NCBI GenBank assembly: GCA_036309765.1
Contig: JAXJTE010000106.1
Location: 31,103-95,102, forward strand
Length of the DNA stretch: 64,000 nucleotides
Direction of reading: 5' to 3'
Source of the DNA: Caryophanon sp036309765
GTDB lineage: Bacteria; Bacillota; Bacilli; Bacillales_A; Planococcaceae
Under the pieces are notes generated by a model that worked only from the letters and a program-made list of their open reading frames with translations, ran no database searches and was not told the DNA's origin. The position numbers and the translations under genes were made by a program. Below are positions 43,593 to 52,884 of this stretch, piece by piece (positions within the stretch are counted from its first letter, which is position 1; each line of letters begins with the position of its first letter).

Positions 43593-43677
43593 ATTGTGCA
43601 CCACCTAGACTTTTTGTATGAAAAATACTATCATTAACTTTATTATTTTCATTATATTCGGAAAAAGAGGAAAACGC

Positions 43678-44856
43678 ATGGAATTTTCACGAAAACTTCA
43701 ACAACTACCTGATCAATTTTTCGCTGCGCTCGTGCAAAAGGTGAATGCAGCACTGTCTGAAGGGCGCGATATTATTAATTTAGGGCAAGGCAATCCTGAT
43801 CAGCCGACACCTCAGCACATTATTGCCGCACTGCAACAAGCTGCCGAAAATCCACAAACGCATAAATATTCACCGTTTCGTGGCATCGAGGAGCTTCGCA
43901 TCGCCGCAGCAGACTTCTACAAAAACACATACAATGTCGATATCGACCCACAAACAGAAGTGGCGATTTTAGGCGGCACGAAAATCGGCTTAGTCGAGCT
44001 TCCAATGGCGCTACTAAACGAAGGTGACGTTATGCTGCTACCAGACCCAGGCTACCCTGATTATTTATCGGGCGTCGTGCTTGCTGGTGCCGAAATGAAA
44101 ACGATGCCGCTCACTGCGGACAATGACTTTTTACCAGACTATACGCAGCTTGATGCTGACACGCTTGAGCAAGTAAAACTGATGTACTTAAACTACCCGA
44201 ACAATCCGACTGGTGCAACGGCGACGCTTAAATTTTTTGAAGAAACCGTAGCACTTGCGAAAAAGCATAACATCGCCATTTCACACGACTTTGCGTACGG
44301 TGCAATCGGCTTTGACGGCAAGCGACCAGTAAGCTTCCTGCAAGCAGAGGGCGCAAAGGACGTCGGTGTTGAAATGTACACGCTATCGAAGTCGTTTAAC
44401 ATGGCAGGCTGGCGCATCGGCTTTGCGGTTGGCAACAAAGACATCATCGCAGCGATTAACTTAATTCAAGACCACCTGTTTTGCAGTATTTTCCCTGCCA
44501 TTCAGCACGCAGGAGTTGCCGCATTAACGCAAGAACTACACGAGCTTGATGAACTGAGTGACATGTATGAGCGCCGTCGCAACGTGCTCGTTGAAGAAGC
44601 ACATCGCATCGGCTGGAACATTACGGCACCGACTGGCTCATTTTTCGCGTGGCTGCGCGTTCCCAAAGGCTATACGAGTGCCCAATTTGCGGATGCCTTG
44701 CTTGATGAATGTGACGTAGCAGTCGCTTCAGGTAACGGCTTTGGTGAATACGGCGAAGGCTACGTGCGCGTCGGCTTACTCGTTTCAGAAGAGCGCTTAC
44801 GTGAATTTATCGCACGCGTCGAAGCAAAAAACTTATTGCACGCTGCGGTGAAATAA
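43678..44856 (+). CDS. mtnE: methionine aminotransferase (MtnE-like), class I/II
   Basis: A 392-residue PLP aminotransferase that converts 2-oxo-4-methylthiobutyrate to methionine. The PLP lysine lies in YTLSKSFNMAGWRIGF, the substrate-binding NYPNNPTGA and the carboxylate arginine near GYVRVGLL are intact, and the N-terminal INLGQGNPDQPTPQHI matches Bacillus MtnE. The start at 43678 has GAGG 8 bases upstream; an upstream in-frame ATG is less fitting. Partner mtnU is divergent across 85 bases. No SAM riboswitch was found in that gap. Confidence 0.88.
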   Translation: MEFSRKLQQLPDQFFAALVQKVNAALSEGRDIINLGQGNPDQPTPQHIIAALQQAAENPQTHKYSPFRGIEELRIAAADFYKNTYNVDIDPQTEVAILGGTKIGLVELPMALLNEGDVMLLPDPGYPDYLSGVVLAGAEMKTMPLTADNDFLPDYTQLDADTLEQVKLMYLNYPNNPTGATATLKFFEETVALAKKHNIAISHDFAYGAIGFDGKRPVSFLQAEGAKDVGVEMYTLSKSFNMAGWRIGFAVGNKDIIAAINLIQDHLFCSIFPAIQHAGVAALTQELHELDELSDMYERRRNVLVEEAHRIGWNITAPTGSFFAWLRVPKGYTSAQFADALLDECDVAVASGNGFGEYGEGYVRVGLLVSEERLREFIARVEAKNLLHAAVK

Positions 44857-44867
44857 ACAATAACGAA

Positions 44868-44920
44868 TACGAAAAGCTGTGCCAACGTTACATTCCCCGT
44901 TTAGCACAGCTTTTCACTTT
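44868..44920. terminator. bidirectional terminator after mtnE
   Basis: Perfect stem GAAAAGCTGTGC / GCACAGCTTTTC with a 21-base loop, between convergent genes. Confidence 0.8.
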
Positions 44921-45859
44921 TTATGCACGCTCTTGCCGCTTCATTAGCACACGATGAAACTGCGAGGCGAGTATTTGTTGAAACAGCATGCCAAACACGA
45001 CCGGCATGACAACCTTCCCCGGAAAATACGTCGTTGCAAGCACGACACCAGCGGAAATATTTCGCATCCCACCAGTAAACACGAACGTCACGACGAGCTC
45101 CTCATCTTTCCATACGAGCTTCCCTACTACGTAACAAATGACGTAGCCAGACAGCGCAAGGAAAAACACAACAGCAATAATTTTCGCTAGCTCCCACGTA
45201 ATATTTTCGACATACGGCGCAATCGCACTACTATTAATCATAACAATTAAAAATAAACTCATTTTCGAAAACGGCGCAAACGTCGCAGCCATCGTTTTAC
45301 TAACGCGCGCGTCTGTCCATTCGTTGACAAGCACACCAGCAATCGAAGGAATCACGATCATCCAAAGTAAATCGACCATCATCGGCCAAATATCGACGTG
45401 AATCGTATCGCCTGCCACAATATGCACAAGCCCTGGCATGACGAGCGGCGACAGCACCGTATCAATTAAAATAATCGACAAGCAAAGCGCTAAATTACCG
45501 CGTGTTACGGCCGCCCAAATGAAACTTGTCACGCCTGTCGGTACAGCGACCGCAAGCACGAAGCCAATCGTATACAGCGGATCGTTAAATAATAGCTCGG
45601 CGATGAAGTACGCCCAAAGCGGCATCGCAATATGTAAAAACGCAATCGTTACGATAATGATAACGCTGTAGCGACGAAAGCTTTTGAACGCAGACAAGTT
45701 CATCGTTAAACTGCCCGCAAACGTCATAAACGCAAATAGCCACGGCACTAAAAATAGCAGCGGAATCATCCATTCATCAAGTAGCACACCGATTACTAAA
45801 CTAAGCGGTGTAAAAATCGGCATCATTTTTTGAAGCCATTGATTGATGCGAGAAATCAT
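44921..45859 (-). CDS. bile acid:sodium symporter (BASS) family transporter
   Basis: A 312-residue polytopic membrane protein with about ten hydrophobic segments, matching the BASS family (sodium-coupled organic anion or pantoate/ketoacid transport; related to ACR3). Typical motifs are AVPTGVTSFIWAAVTRGN and TGGMRNISAGVVLATTYFPG, which form the crossover helices. ATG at 45859 is used; a TTG just before is the alternative. GAGGTG precedes it. The transported compound is unknown, though proximity to mtnU/mtnE may hint at an organic acid. Confidence 0.85.
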   Translation of the reverse strand: MISRINQWLQKMMPIFTPLSLVIGVLLDEWMIPLLFLVPWLFAFMTFAGSLTMNLSAFKSFRRYSVIIIVTIAFLHIAMPLWAYFIAELLFNDPLYTIGFVLAVAVPTGVTSFIWAAVTRGNLALCLSIILIDTVLSPLVMPGLVHIVAGDTIHVDIWPMMVDLLWMIVIPSIAGVLVNEWTDARVSKTMAATFAPFSKMSLFLIVMINSSAIAPYVENITWELAKIIAVVFFLALSGYVICYVVGKLVWKDEELVVTFVFTGGMRNISAGVVLATTYFPGKVVMPVVFGMLFQQILASQFHRVLMKRQERA

Positions 45860-45967
45860 CAAAACACCTCATTTTCTGCCCTTTATTATACACCTTTTTG
45901 GATAGTTCTTTGCATGCACTTGTAGGAAGTCATTGTATTTTTTACAATAGTTGAAGGAGGTGTTCCG

Positions 45968-46660
45968 ATGTTCAATTTGTACTTGTTTACACTTTACTGC
46001 GCCATTGCTATCGCGGTGACGTTTTTAGAATATATTTTATACCACTTCGGCTATCGCAACCGCCTCATTATCGCAGTGAAGCAAGTTGTAGAAGTGCCGT
46101 ATACGCTCGTGCATGAATTTTCGCATGCGATCGTCGCGCTCATTACATCGGGGCGCATTAAAAAAATTACATTACACCACAATTTAAGCGGGAGTGTCGT
46201 CAGCACATCGTCAAAAAAGTTTTCACGCATTTTAACGACGCTCGCTGGCTATACGCTACCGTGCTACATTTCATTTTTATTCATTTGGCTACTCCATTTT
46301 AATGCGGCGTTCGCACTATATGGCTACCTCATCATCGCCGTGTTTTCATTCGTCTTTATTCGCAATATGTACGGCTTTTTTTGGCTGCTCGGCTTCATTA
46401 CCTTGCTTGCGGTCACATTGTTGTACACACCTGCGTGGTTCATTTTGCACATGAGCTACTTTTTCATCTCGCTCTTGTTCGTCGCATCACTTTACGGCGG
46501 CTATCGTATTTTGCTGCTGGCGTGGCATGAACCGCGACTTTATCATGATGCGCACGTCCTAGCAAATGAAACGAAAATACCAGCACAAGTGTGGGGCATC
46601 GTCTTTTTCGTACACAATATCGTTATTAGTGGGAGTATTTTATATTATTTTATTTTGTAA
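45968..46660 (+). CDS. M50-like membrane metallopeptidase
   Basis: A 230-residue membrane protein with six or so hydrophobic segments. The zinc-binding HEFSH motif lies near residue 50 (YTLVHEFSHAIVALI), as in M50B-like proteins that cut membrane or sigma-factor-related substrates. A downstream aspartate motif is not obvious, so activity is uncertain. GAAGGAGGTGTTCCG precedes the ATG, a very strong ribosome binding site. Single gene without visible partners. Confidence 0.75.
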   Translation: MFNLYLFTLYCAIAIAVTFLEYILYHFGYRNRLIIAVKQVVEVPYTLVHEFSHAIVALITSGRIKKITLHHNLSGSVVSTSSKKFSRILTTLAGYTLPCYISFLFIWLLHFNAAFALYGYLIIAVFSFVFIRNMYGFFWLLGFITLLAVTLLYTPAWFILHMSYFFISLLFVASLYGGYRILLLAWHEPRLYHDAHVLANETKIPAQVWGIVFFVHNIVISGSILYYFIL

Positions 46661-46882
46661 AAAAGCTGAAAATGAACTACTTTAATTTGCTTTTTCTATG
46701 AAATTCACATTTTTCATAGAAGGAGCATTTTTTTCGTGCAATAAAATGTCCTGCTACCCAATTTTATTTTTTTACGTTACAATCCGAAAGAACGAATTAG
46801 TCTTTTAGGCTTAAATTAACGTTTTATATTATCATCAAAAAGGTATTTTATGCGTAACAAACAATCAAGAGGAGAGATTTTT

Positions 46883-47899
46883 ATGATTAAACAAACATCA
46901 AGCCTGCAAAAACGCTTTTTCTATATATTAGTCGCAGTCATCCTATTATTAACGATTTCAATTGGCTTCGTCGTGTATATGACGATCAACAACGTCGTGC
47001 AAAACACCATTTCTGAAAATAATAAAATGACCGCCGAGCATATCGTAGCACAGCTCGACGCCAAAAAGTATGAAACGCTCGCTACTACGTCAGACGAGCA
47101 GCTTTATACAGAACTTCAACAAGAACTAACAGCATTGCTTGATGCAAACAAAACGACGTATTTATACGTTGTCGCTCCCTCAACGGACGGCGCATTAAAC
47201 CGCGTGCTTGTCGATGCAGGTGATGTGACGAGCGAGGACACTTACGCATTCGGTGATGAGGCAGAAGGAGTAGACTTTGCCGCAATTAACACGCAATTAA
47301 ATGAAACAGGTCCTTATTCAGAGCTTGTCGAGGCTGAAGGGTGGGGGAATTTCTTATCAAATTACGTACCACTAAAAGATAGCTCAGGTAACACATTTGC
47401 GATTGTCGGTGTTGACGAGGAAGTATCATTCATCCAAACGATTCAAAGCGCATCTGTGGCGACGACATTACCACTCATTATCGGCATCATCATCGTCATG
47501 AGCTTATTAAGCATTAGCGCCATTTATTTATACGTAGCAAAATCGTTAAAGCCCGTCGAAAAAATGCACATTGCCGCAAACGAGCTAGAAGCAGGCACAA
47601 TCGAGCAAGCACTTCAAACTGCACATAGCATCGACACGTCAAACAACGACGACATTTCGACGTTCGCCAAAGATTTCACGTCTGCGATTGAGCATGTGCA
47701 TACGATGATTACCGATTTAACGACGATGGCACAAGGAATGAACGATGCGACGAACTCGTTAAATGGCACGTCCACTCAAGTAGACGAAGCACAGCGCCAG
47801 CTAAAAACGAGCGTACAAGGAATTAACGGTAGTATGGAACAACAACAACGTTTAGCAGAGGAATCATTCCAAGCGATGGAAGCGTTAGACGAAGTATGA
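46883..47899 (+). CDS. methyl-accepting chemotaxis protein, N-terminal part (sensor and HAMP)
   Basis: A 338-residue reading frame with two membrane segments (about residues 12-34 and 190-216) flanking an extracellular dCache-like sensor domain, then a HAMP domain (VAKSLKPVEKMHIAANELEA) and the start of the cytoplasmic helical bundle. It stops in the sequence EALDEV-stop, where the signalling helix would be expected to continue. The rest continues in the -1 frame at 47896. Insertion of one A in GAAGTATGACG would rejoin the two. GAGGAGAG precedes the ATG. It is either a frameshifted gene or a split receptor. Confidence 0.82.
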   Translation: MIKQTSSLQKRFFYILVAVILLLTISIGFVVYMTINNVVQNTISENNKMTAEHIVAQLDAKKYETLATTSDEQLYTELQQELTALLDANKTTYLYVVAPSTDGALNRVLVDAGDVTSEDTYAFGDEAEGVDFAAINTQLNETGPYSELVEAEGWGNFLSNYVPLKDSSGNTFAIVGVDEEVSFIQTIQSASVATTLPLIIGIIIVMSLLSISAIYLYVAKSLKPVEKMHIAANELEAGTIEQALQTAHSIDTSNNDDISTFAKDFTSAIEHVHTMITDLTTMAQGMNDATNSLNGTSTQVDEAQRQLKTSVQGINGSMEQQQRLAEESFQAMEALDEV

Positions 47900-48651
47900 C
47901 GAGCATTACACAATCGGTCGAGGAAGTAGTCGAAAGCTTACAGCAAGCCTCTTCATTAATCGAAAAAAATGCAGACGATGCCACGGCCGTATCAACGAAA
48001 GTAACGAAAGTCGCTTCATCGGTTGTTGAAACAGCGAATAACGTCAACGTTTTATCAGCACGCTACACATCAATTGAAGACATGATTACCGTCATTCAAA
48101 GCATTGCCGAACAAACGAACTTACTTGCATTAAACGCCGCAATCGAAGCAGCGCGTGCCGGTGAAGCTGGTAAAGGCTTCTCCATCGTTGCGGGCGAGGT
48201 GAAAAAGCTTGCAGAAATGACAAAATCATCAGCAGAGGACATTCGCACACATATTTTAGACTTTAAAGACGTCACGCAACAAGTATTAACGAGCATGGAG
48301 CATAGCACGAGCGAAGTAACAGAAAGTGCCGAACTCGTAACAGCTATTAGCGACAATTTACGCGACGTGCTACAAGCCGCGAAACATGTGCAATCACGCG
48401 TAAGTGAAGTAACAATCACGACCGAGGAAATGCAGCAAACGATGCAAGGTGTACACGGCGCATTACACGAATCAACAGTCGCGTCAACGCAAGTACTCGT
48501 AGAAACACAGCACGTCGTAAAAGCAGTCGATGTACAAGAAACGACCGTAACATCGCTTCAGCACACAGTGGATGATTTATCGTCATTCGTGCAAAACTTA
48601 GACGACATGACATCGAAATACGACTTAACGACAGTGAAGCCCGCTTCGTAA
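47896..48651 (+). CDS. methyl-accepting chemotaxis protein, C-terminal signalling part
   Basis: A 251-residue reading frame carrying the highly conserved receptor tip NLLALNAAIEAARAGEAGKG (interaction with CheA and CheW) and the adaptation helices. It starts with an ATG overlapping the previous stop as ATGA but has no ribosome binding site of its own. It continues directly from the preceding frame: together they give one normal MCP of ~590 residues. The 3' end, from 48416, is covered on the opposite strand by an extension of the ybaK reading frame. Confidence 0.85.
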   Translation: MTSITQSVEEVVESLQQASSLIEKNADDATAVSTKVTKVASSVVETANNVNVLSARYTSIEDMITVIQSIAEQTNLLALNAAIEAARAGEAGKGFSIVAGEVKKLAEMTKSSAEDIRTHILDFKDVTQQVLTSMEHSTSEVTESAELVTAISDNLRDVLQAAKHVQSRVSEVTITTEEMQQTMQGVHGALHESTVASTQVLVETQHVVKAVDVQETTVTSLQHTVDDLSSFVQNLDDMTSKYDLTTVKPAS

Positions 48652-49123
48652 TCGGTGCAATCGTCGCCTTCGTTAAGCGCGCTAAGTCGTCCACCGCCAG
48701 CTGCATTTGCATACCGAGCTTCCCTGCACTGACGATCATGTGCGGCAATGATTGTGCCGATACATCAATAACAGTCGGGAAAAGCTTTTTCATGCCGATC
48801 GGTGAGCAGCCGCCACGCACGTAACCTGTCAGCCCGAGTAGCTCCTTCACCGGCAACATCTCAACTTTTTTCTCGCCAACGACTTTTGCCGCTAGCTTTA
48901 AATTTAACTCTGCTTGTACTGGAATGACGAACACGAAATATTTCGATGCGCCTGCTGTAGCAACGAGCGTTTTAAACACTTCGTCAGTACGATGCCCAAT
49001 TTTTTGTGCAACTGTTATGCCGTCCACATTGTCTGGGTCTACATCGTATTGAAATATGTCATGCGCGACTTTTTGTTGTTCTACAAGACGAATCGCGTTC
49101 GTTTTTTGTATCTTCTTTGCCAA
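48416..49123 (-). CDS. ybaK: Cys-tRNA(Pro)/Cys-tRNA(Cys) deacylase with read-through C-terminus
   Basis: The first ~155 residues are a YbaK/EbsC editing deacylase that removes misacylated Cys from tRNA-Pro; visible are GHRTDEVFKTLVA, FVIPVQAELNLKLAA and YVRGGCSPIGMKK with its catalytic lysine region. The family normally ends shortly after LARLTKATIA. Here no stop follows and the frame runs ~78 codons antisense into the chemoreceptor gene, giving a basic, low-complexity tail rich in Arg, Leu and Ser. The natural stop was probably lost by a deletion at the junction. The domain is likely still functional; the tail is a by-product. Confidence 0.8.
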   Translation of the reverse strand: MAKKIQKTNAIRLVEQQKVAHDIFQYDVDPDNVDGITVAQKIGHRTDEVFKTLVATAGASKYFVFVIPVQAELNLKLAAKVVGEKKVEMLPVKELLGLTGYVRGGCSPIGMKKLFPTVIDVSAQSLPHMIVSAGKLGMQMQLAVDDLARLTKATIAPITKRASLSLSRISMSCRLSFARMTINHPLCAEAMLRSFLVHRLLLRRAVFLRVLALTRLLIRVMRRVHLASFAAFPRS

Positions 49124-49135
49124 TGTGACATCCCC

Positions 49136-49954
49136 TTACGCAATGAGTGATAGTTTCGATTCTAATGGATCACGGTAACCGTTTTTCACCATTGTCATAT
49201 GAGATTGATAGTTGTTCAGTGCTAATACTTTTTTACGCTCTGCTAGTACTTGCGAATAGTCTTTATCAAATGCTGTTTCCTTCGAGCCGTCTAGCTGCTG
49301 CTCGCGTGTGAAACGCTCTGGAACATTCACATTTGTAGAAGCGGTTACATAGTCAGGAATTTCTTCCGTTTCTTCCACTGCATCTTCTCGCATTACTTCC
49401 CCACGAAGCTGCTGAATTTGCGCTGAAGCATTTGCTGCTACACGTAAATCTTGTGCAGAAGGCTGTGCCGGTGCAAGTGCTGCTTGACGAACTTTCTCCA
49501 AAATCGTCAGCATCTCGTCTTTATCGTCCACTTGTGGCGCGTTAATTGGCACCTTGCCTGCTACTGCATATTGCTTATCGTCTGGTCCAGTCGTATATTC
49601 GTAGCTAACTGGTCCTGCTAATGAGCCACCTACTGCTTTATGTGCTTGCTCATGCGTGCGAATCTCCTTATCCGTCTGCATGAGCTGCTTAATTTCTTGC
49701 TGTACTTCTGGCTGCTTGAGCTGTTCTTCCTTCGATCTCGGTTTGTCCGTTACATCGCTATTCGTCTCTTTGTCGAGCTTTCCTGATAATAAGTCCTCTA
49801 ATGCTTTTAACGCATCGTTTCGCTTCTCTCCAAAATACTCCGCGCTTTTACGGTACGCTTGTCCTGCGTCTTTACGCCCTATTGCTTTGCGACGCTCCTC
49901 TAACGCTTGGGACTGTGATTGACGGTCTTGTATCATTAACGATGAAATTTTCAT
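49136..49954 (-). CDS. SprA-related putative metalloprotease-like protein
   Basis: A 272-residue protein similar to the SprA/CJM1_0395 family of putative metalloproteases. The core motif REIRTHEQAHKAVGGSLAGP, containing a THEQAH variant of HExxH, is followed by VSYEYTTGPDDKQYAVAGKV. The N-terminal part is highly charged and helical, and the C-terminal part ends with a tail of unknown structure. AGGACATTTGT is near the ATG. Activity and target are unknown. Identification is from the core motif. Confidence 0.8.
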   Translation of the reverse strand: MKISSLMIQDRQSQSQALEERRKAIGRKDAGQAYRKSAEYFGEKRNDALKALEDLLSGKLDKETNSDVTDKPRSKEEQLKQPEVQQEIKQLMQTDKEIRTHEQAHKAVGGSLAGPVSYEYTTGPDDKQYAVAGKVPINAPQVDDKDEMLTILEKVRQAALAPAQPSAQDLRVAANASAQIQQLRGEVMREDAVEETEEIPDYVTASTNVNVPERFTREQQLDGSKETAFDKDYSQVLAERKKVLALNNYQSHMTMVKNGYRDPLESKLSLIA

Positions 49955-50508
49955 ACAAATGTCCTCCTTTCCATTTTGGTCGCTATGTGTCCATTATTCT
50001 TCAAACTATTCTACCAAAAAGTATCTTCAGACTAAATGTGAAAAAATGATGAAATCGACAAAATTGTAAAAATAATTACAAAATACTAGGTAAAATTTAT
50101 AATTTCAAAATATGCCTTTACATAAGAATTTATGACTAAAATAATCATAAAAAATAAAAAATAGGATGAAACGGTGATTTATTACTCACTAATGAATATA
50201 CAAAAATAGTATTTTAGCACTTTATAAAGTAATATACATATTTGCTTCATCTTCATTTCAAATGAGTTCACGCAGTTCTCAATTTCCAATTCCATTTTTA
50301 TTGGCGCATACCTCTCGCAATGGATGGTGGTCACAATTAGGGTATTTATATCCTATTCCCTTTTATTTGGGGGTGAAACGAAAAGACGACGAATAAGCAT
50401 GTTCGCCTATGTCGCCGAACAAAATCATACATTATTTAAAGCGCAGAAATCTTTCTCATCAGCGACTGTGCTATATTAACAATAAGGATTGATGAAAGGA
50501 TGTATGTT
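49955..50508. other. AT-rich gap without recognisable genes
   Basis: About 550 bases, very AT-rich on the left. No reading frame with a ribosome binding site was found. The right end must hold the topB promoter. A short imperfect inverted repeat AGGGTAT...TATTCCCT lies near 50338-50361. Nothing else could be interpreted. Confidence 0.5.
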
Positions 50509-52698
50509 ATGGCTAAAAGTGTAGTATTAGCAGAAAAACCTTCAGTTGCGCGCGACATTGCGAACGTGCTGAAGTGTACGAAAAAAGGAAATGGATTTTT
50601 AGAGGGCGATAAATATATCGTCACGTGGGCGCTTGGACATTTAGTGACACTTGCTGATCCAGAAAGCTACGATGAGAAGTATAAAAAGTGGAGCTTAGAA
50701 GATTTACCGATGCTGCCAGACCGCTTGAAGCTCACAACGATTAAGCAGACGAGCAAGCAGTACAACGCCGTAAAATCTCAGCTAACACGTAGCGACGTAA
50801 ACGAAATCATTATCGCAACGGATGCAGGTCGTGAAGGGGAGCTTGTTGCTCGCTGGATCATTGACCGTGCGAAAGTGAACAAACCAATTAAACGTTTATG
50901 GATTTCTTCTGTTACCGACAAAGCGATTAAAGAAGGATTCGCGAACTTAAAGCCTGGGCAAGCGTATGAAAATTTATACCACGCCGCAGTTGCCCGCAGT
51001 GAAGCAGACTGGTACATCGGCTTAAATGCGACACGTGCGTTATCGACGAAATTTAACGCGCAATTAAATACAGGTCGCGTTCAAACTCCTGTTGTCGCAA
51101 TGGTCGCAGCACGCGAGGACGAAATTAAAAACTTCAAAGCACAAACGTATTACGGCATTGAAGCAAAAACGGCTGACTTAAAATTAACGTGGCAAGATGC
51201 AAATGGCAATTCACGTAACTTCCAAAAAGAAAAAATCGATGCCATCGTCGCAACGCTTGGCAAACAAGACGCAACGATTATCGACGTCGAGCGCAAACCG
51301 AAGAAAACATTCTCACCAGGTCTTTACGACTTAACAGAATTACAGCGTGACGCAAACAAAATTTTCGGCTACTCAGCGAAAGAAACGCTCAACATTATGC
51401 AAAAGCTATATGAGTCGCACAAAGTATTAACATACCCGCGTACAGACTCACGCTTTTTATCTTCTGACATCGTTTCGACGATTCCAGAGCGCCTAAAAGC
51501 ATGTGCTGTTGGCGAGTACCGCTCACTAGCGAACAAAGTATTAACAAAGCCGATTAAAGCGAACAAGTCATTCGTTGACGATGCACGCGTATCAGATCAC
51601 CACGCGATTATCCCAACCGAAGAGTACGTGAACTTTGCGAACTTTAACGACAAAGAGCGCAAAATTTACGATTTAGTTGTGAAGCGTTTCTTAGCGGTGC
51701 TGTACCCTGCCCACGAGTTTGAGCAGCTAACGGTACAAGCAAAAATCGGCGACGAAAAATTCATCGCACGCGGCAAAACGGTCATTGCAGCAGGCTGGAA
51801 AGAAGTGTACGCGAACCGCTTCGACGACGAGGAATCAACGGATGATGTGAAGGAACAGCTATTGCCACGCCTTGAAAAAGGACAAACGTTGCGCGTCAGC
51901 TTAATCGCCCAAACATCAGGGCAAACGAAGCCACCTGCACGCTTTAACGAGGCAACGCTTTTATCAGCAATGGAAAACCCAACGAAATATATGGATACGC
52001 AAAACAAACAACTTGCCGAAACATTAAAATCAACAGGCGGCTTAGGAACGGTGGCAACACGTGCTGACATTATCGAAAAGCTATTCAACTCATTCTTAAT
52101 CGAAAAGCGTGGCAAAGACATTCACATTACGTCAAAAGGTCGTCAGCTGCTCGATTTAGTACCACAGGAGCTGAAATCACCAGAAACGACAGCACAATGG
52201 GAGCAAAAGCTAGAGCTTATCGCAAAAGGTAAGCTGAAAAAAGATGCATTCATCGGAGAAATGAAAGCGCACACGAAAAACATCGTGAACGACATTAAAA
52301 ACAACGACAAAAAATTCAAGCACGACAACATTTCAACGAAGTCATGCCCAGATTGCGGTAAGCCGATGCTTGAAGTGAACGGCAAAAAAGGCAAAATGCT
52401 CGTATGCCAAGACCGCGAATGTGGTCACCGTAAAAACGTAGCCCGCGTCACAAACGCACGCTGCCCACAATGTAAAAAGAAATTAGAATTACGTGGTGAA
52501 GGTGAAGGTCAAATTTTCGTTTGCTCATGTGGACACCGCGAAAAACTATCAGCATTCGAAGCGCGTCGCAAAAAAGAAGGCGGCGGTAAGGTTGATAAAC
52601 GCAGTGTGCAGAAGTTTATGAAGGAACAGCAGAAGGAAGCAGAGCCGATCAATAACCCGTTTGCGGATTTATTGAAAGGGTTTAATACGGAGAAATAA
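50509..52698 (+). CDS. topB: DNA topoisomerase III
   Basis: A 729-residue type IA topoisomerase that relaxes and decatenates DNA. The Toprim domain opens SVVLAEKPSVARDIA and contains the acidic TDAGREGELVARWI; the active-site tyrosine is in VLTYPRTDSRFLSSD near residue 310. Two zinc-ribbon elements close the chain: CPDCGKPMLEV with CQDRECGH, and CPQCKKKLEL with CSCGHREK. The ATG at 50509 (MAKSVVLAEKP) has AAAGGATG upstream and matches the family start; an in-frame ATG three codons earlier is less likely. Single gene with a strong terminator. Confidence 0.97.
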   Translation: MAKSVVLAEKPSVARDIANVLKCTKKGNGFLEGDKYIVTWALGHLVTLADPESYDEKYKKWSLEDLPMLPDRLKLTTIKQTSKQYNAVKSQLTRSDVNEIIIATDAGREGELVARWIIDRAKVNKPIKRLWISSVTDKAIKEGFANLKPGQAYENLYHAAVARSEADWYIGLNATRALSTKFNAQLNTGRVQTPVVAMVAAREDEIKNFKAQTYYGIEAKTADLKLTWQDANGNSRNFQKEKIDAIVATLGKQDATIIDVERKPKKTFSPGLYDLTELQRDANKIFGYSAKETLNIMQKLYESHKVLTYPRTDSRFLSSDIVSTIPERLKACAVGEYRSLANKVLTKPIKANKSFVDDARVSDHHAIIPTEEYVNFANFNDKERKIYDLVVKRFLAVLYPAHEFEQLTVQAKIGDEKFIARGKTVIAAGWKEVYANRFDDEESTDDVKEQLLPRLEKGQTLRVSLIAQTSGQTKPPARFNEATLLSAMENPTKYMDTQNKQLAETLKSTGGLGTVATRADIIEKLFNSFLIEKRGKDIHITSKGRQLLDLVPQELKSPETTAQWEQKLELIAKGKLKKDAFIGEMKAHTKNIVNDIKNNDKKFKHDNISTKSCPDCGKPMLEVNGKKGKMLVCQDRECGHRKNVARVTNARCPQCKKKLELRGEGEGQIFVCSCGHREKLSAFEARRKKEGGGKVDKRSVQKFMKEQQKEAEPINNPFADLLKGFNTEK

Positions 52699-52715
52699 AA
52701 ACAGCTTGAGACAAA

Positions 52716-52762
52716 ACAAAGCGTTATGGGAAAAATGAATTTTTCCCATAACGCTTTTCTGC
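52716..52762 (+). terminator. terminator after topB
   Basis: Perfect stem AAAGCGTTATGGGAAAAA / TTTTTCCCATAACGCTTT with a TGAA loop followed by TTCTG. Confidence 0.9.
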
Positions 52763-52884
52763 TTTTCGACTATAATTTGTTACCTGAACACTACGTCATC
52801 AAAATTCCAACATAATATTCATTCATTGAAAGCTTGAAATTCACTTCTGTTCCAAATCCCTCTTAATTGATATTAAAAACTTTC

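Noticed and set aside
43593..43677. Possible SAM riboswitch ahead of the methionine salvage genes
   Set aside because: The gap is only 85 bases, AT-rich and lacks any S-box motif or terminator.
48416..48650. C-terminal extension of ybaK as a new functional domain
   Set aside because: The extension is antisense to conserved chemoreceptor coding sequence and has random, Arg/Ser/Leu-rich composition.
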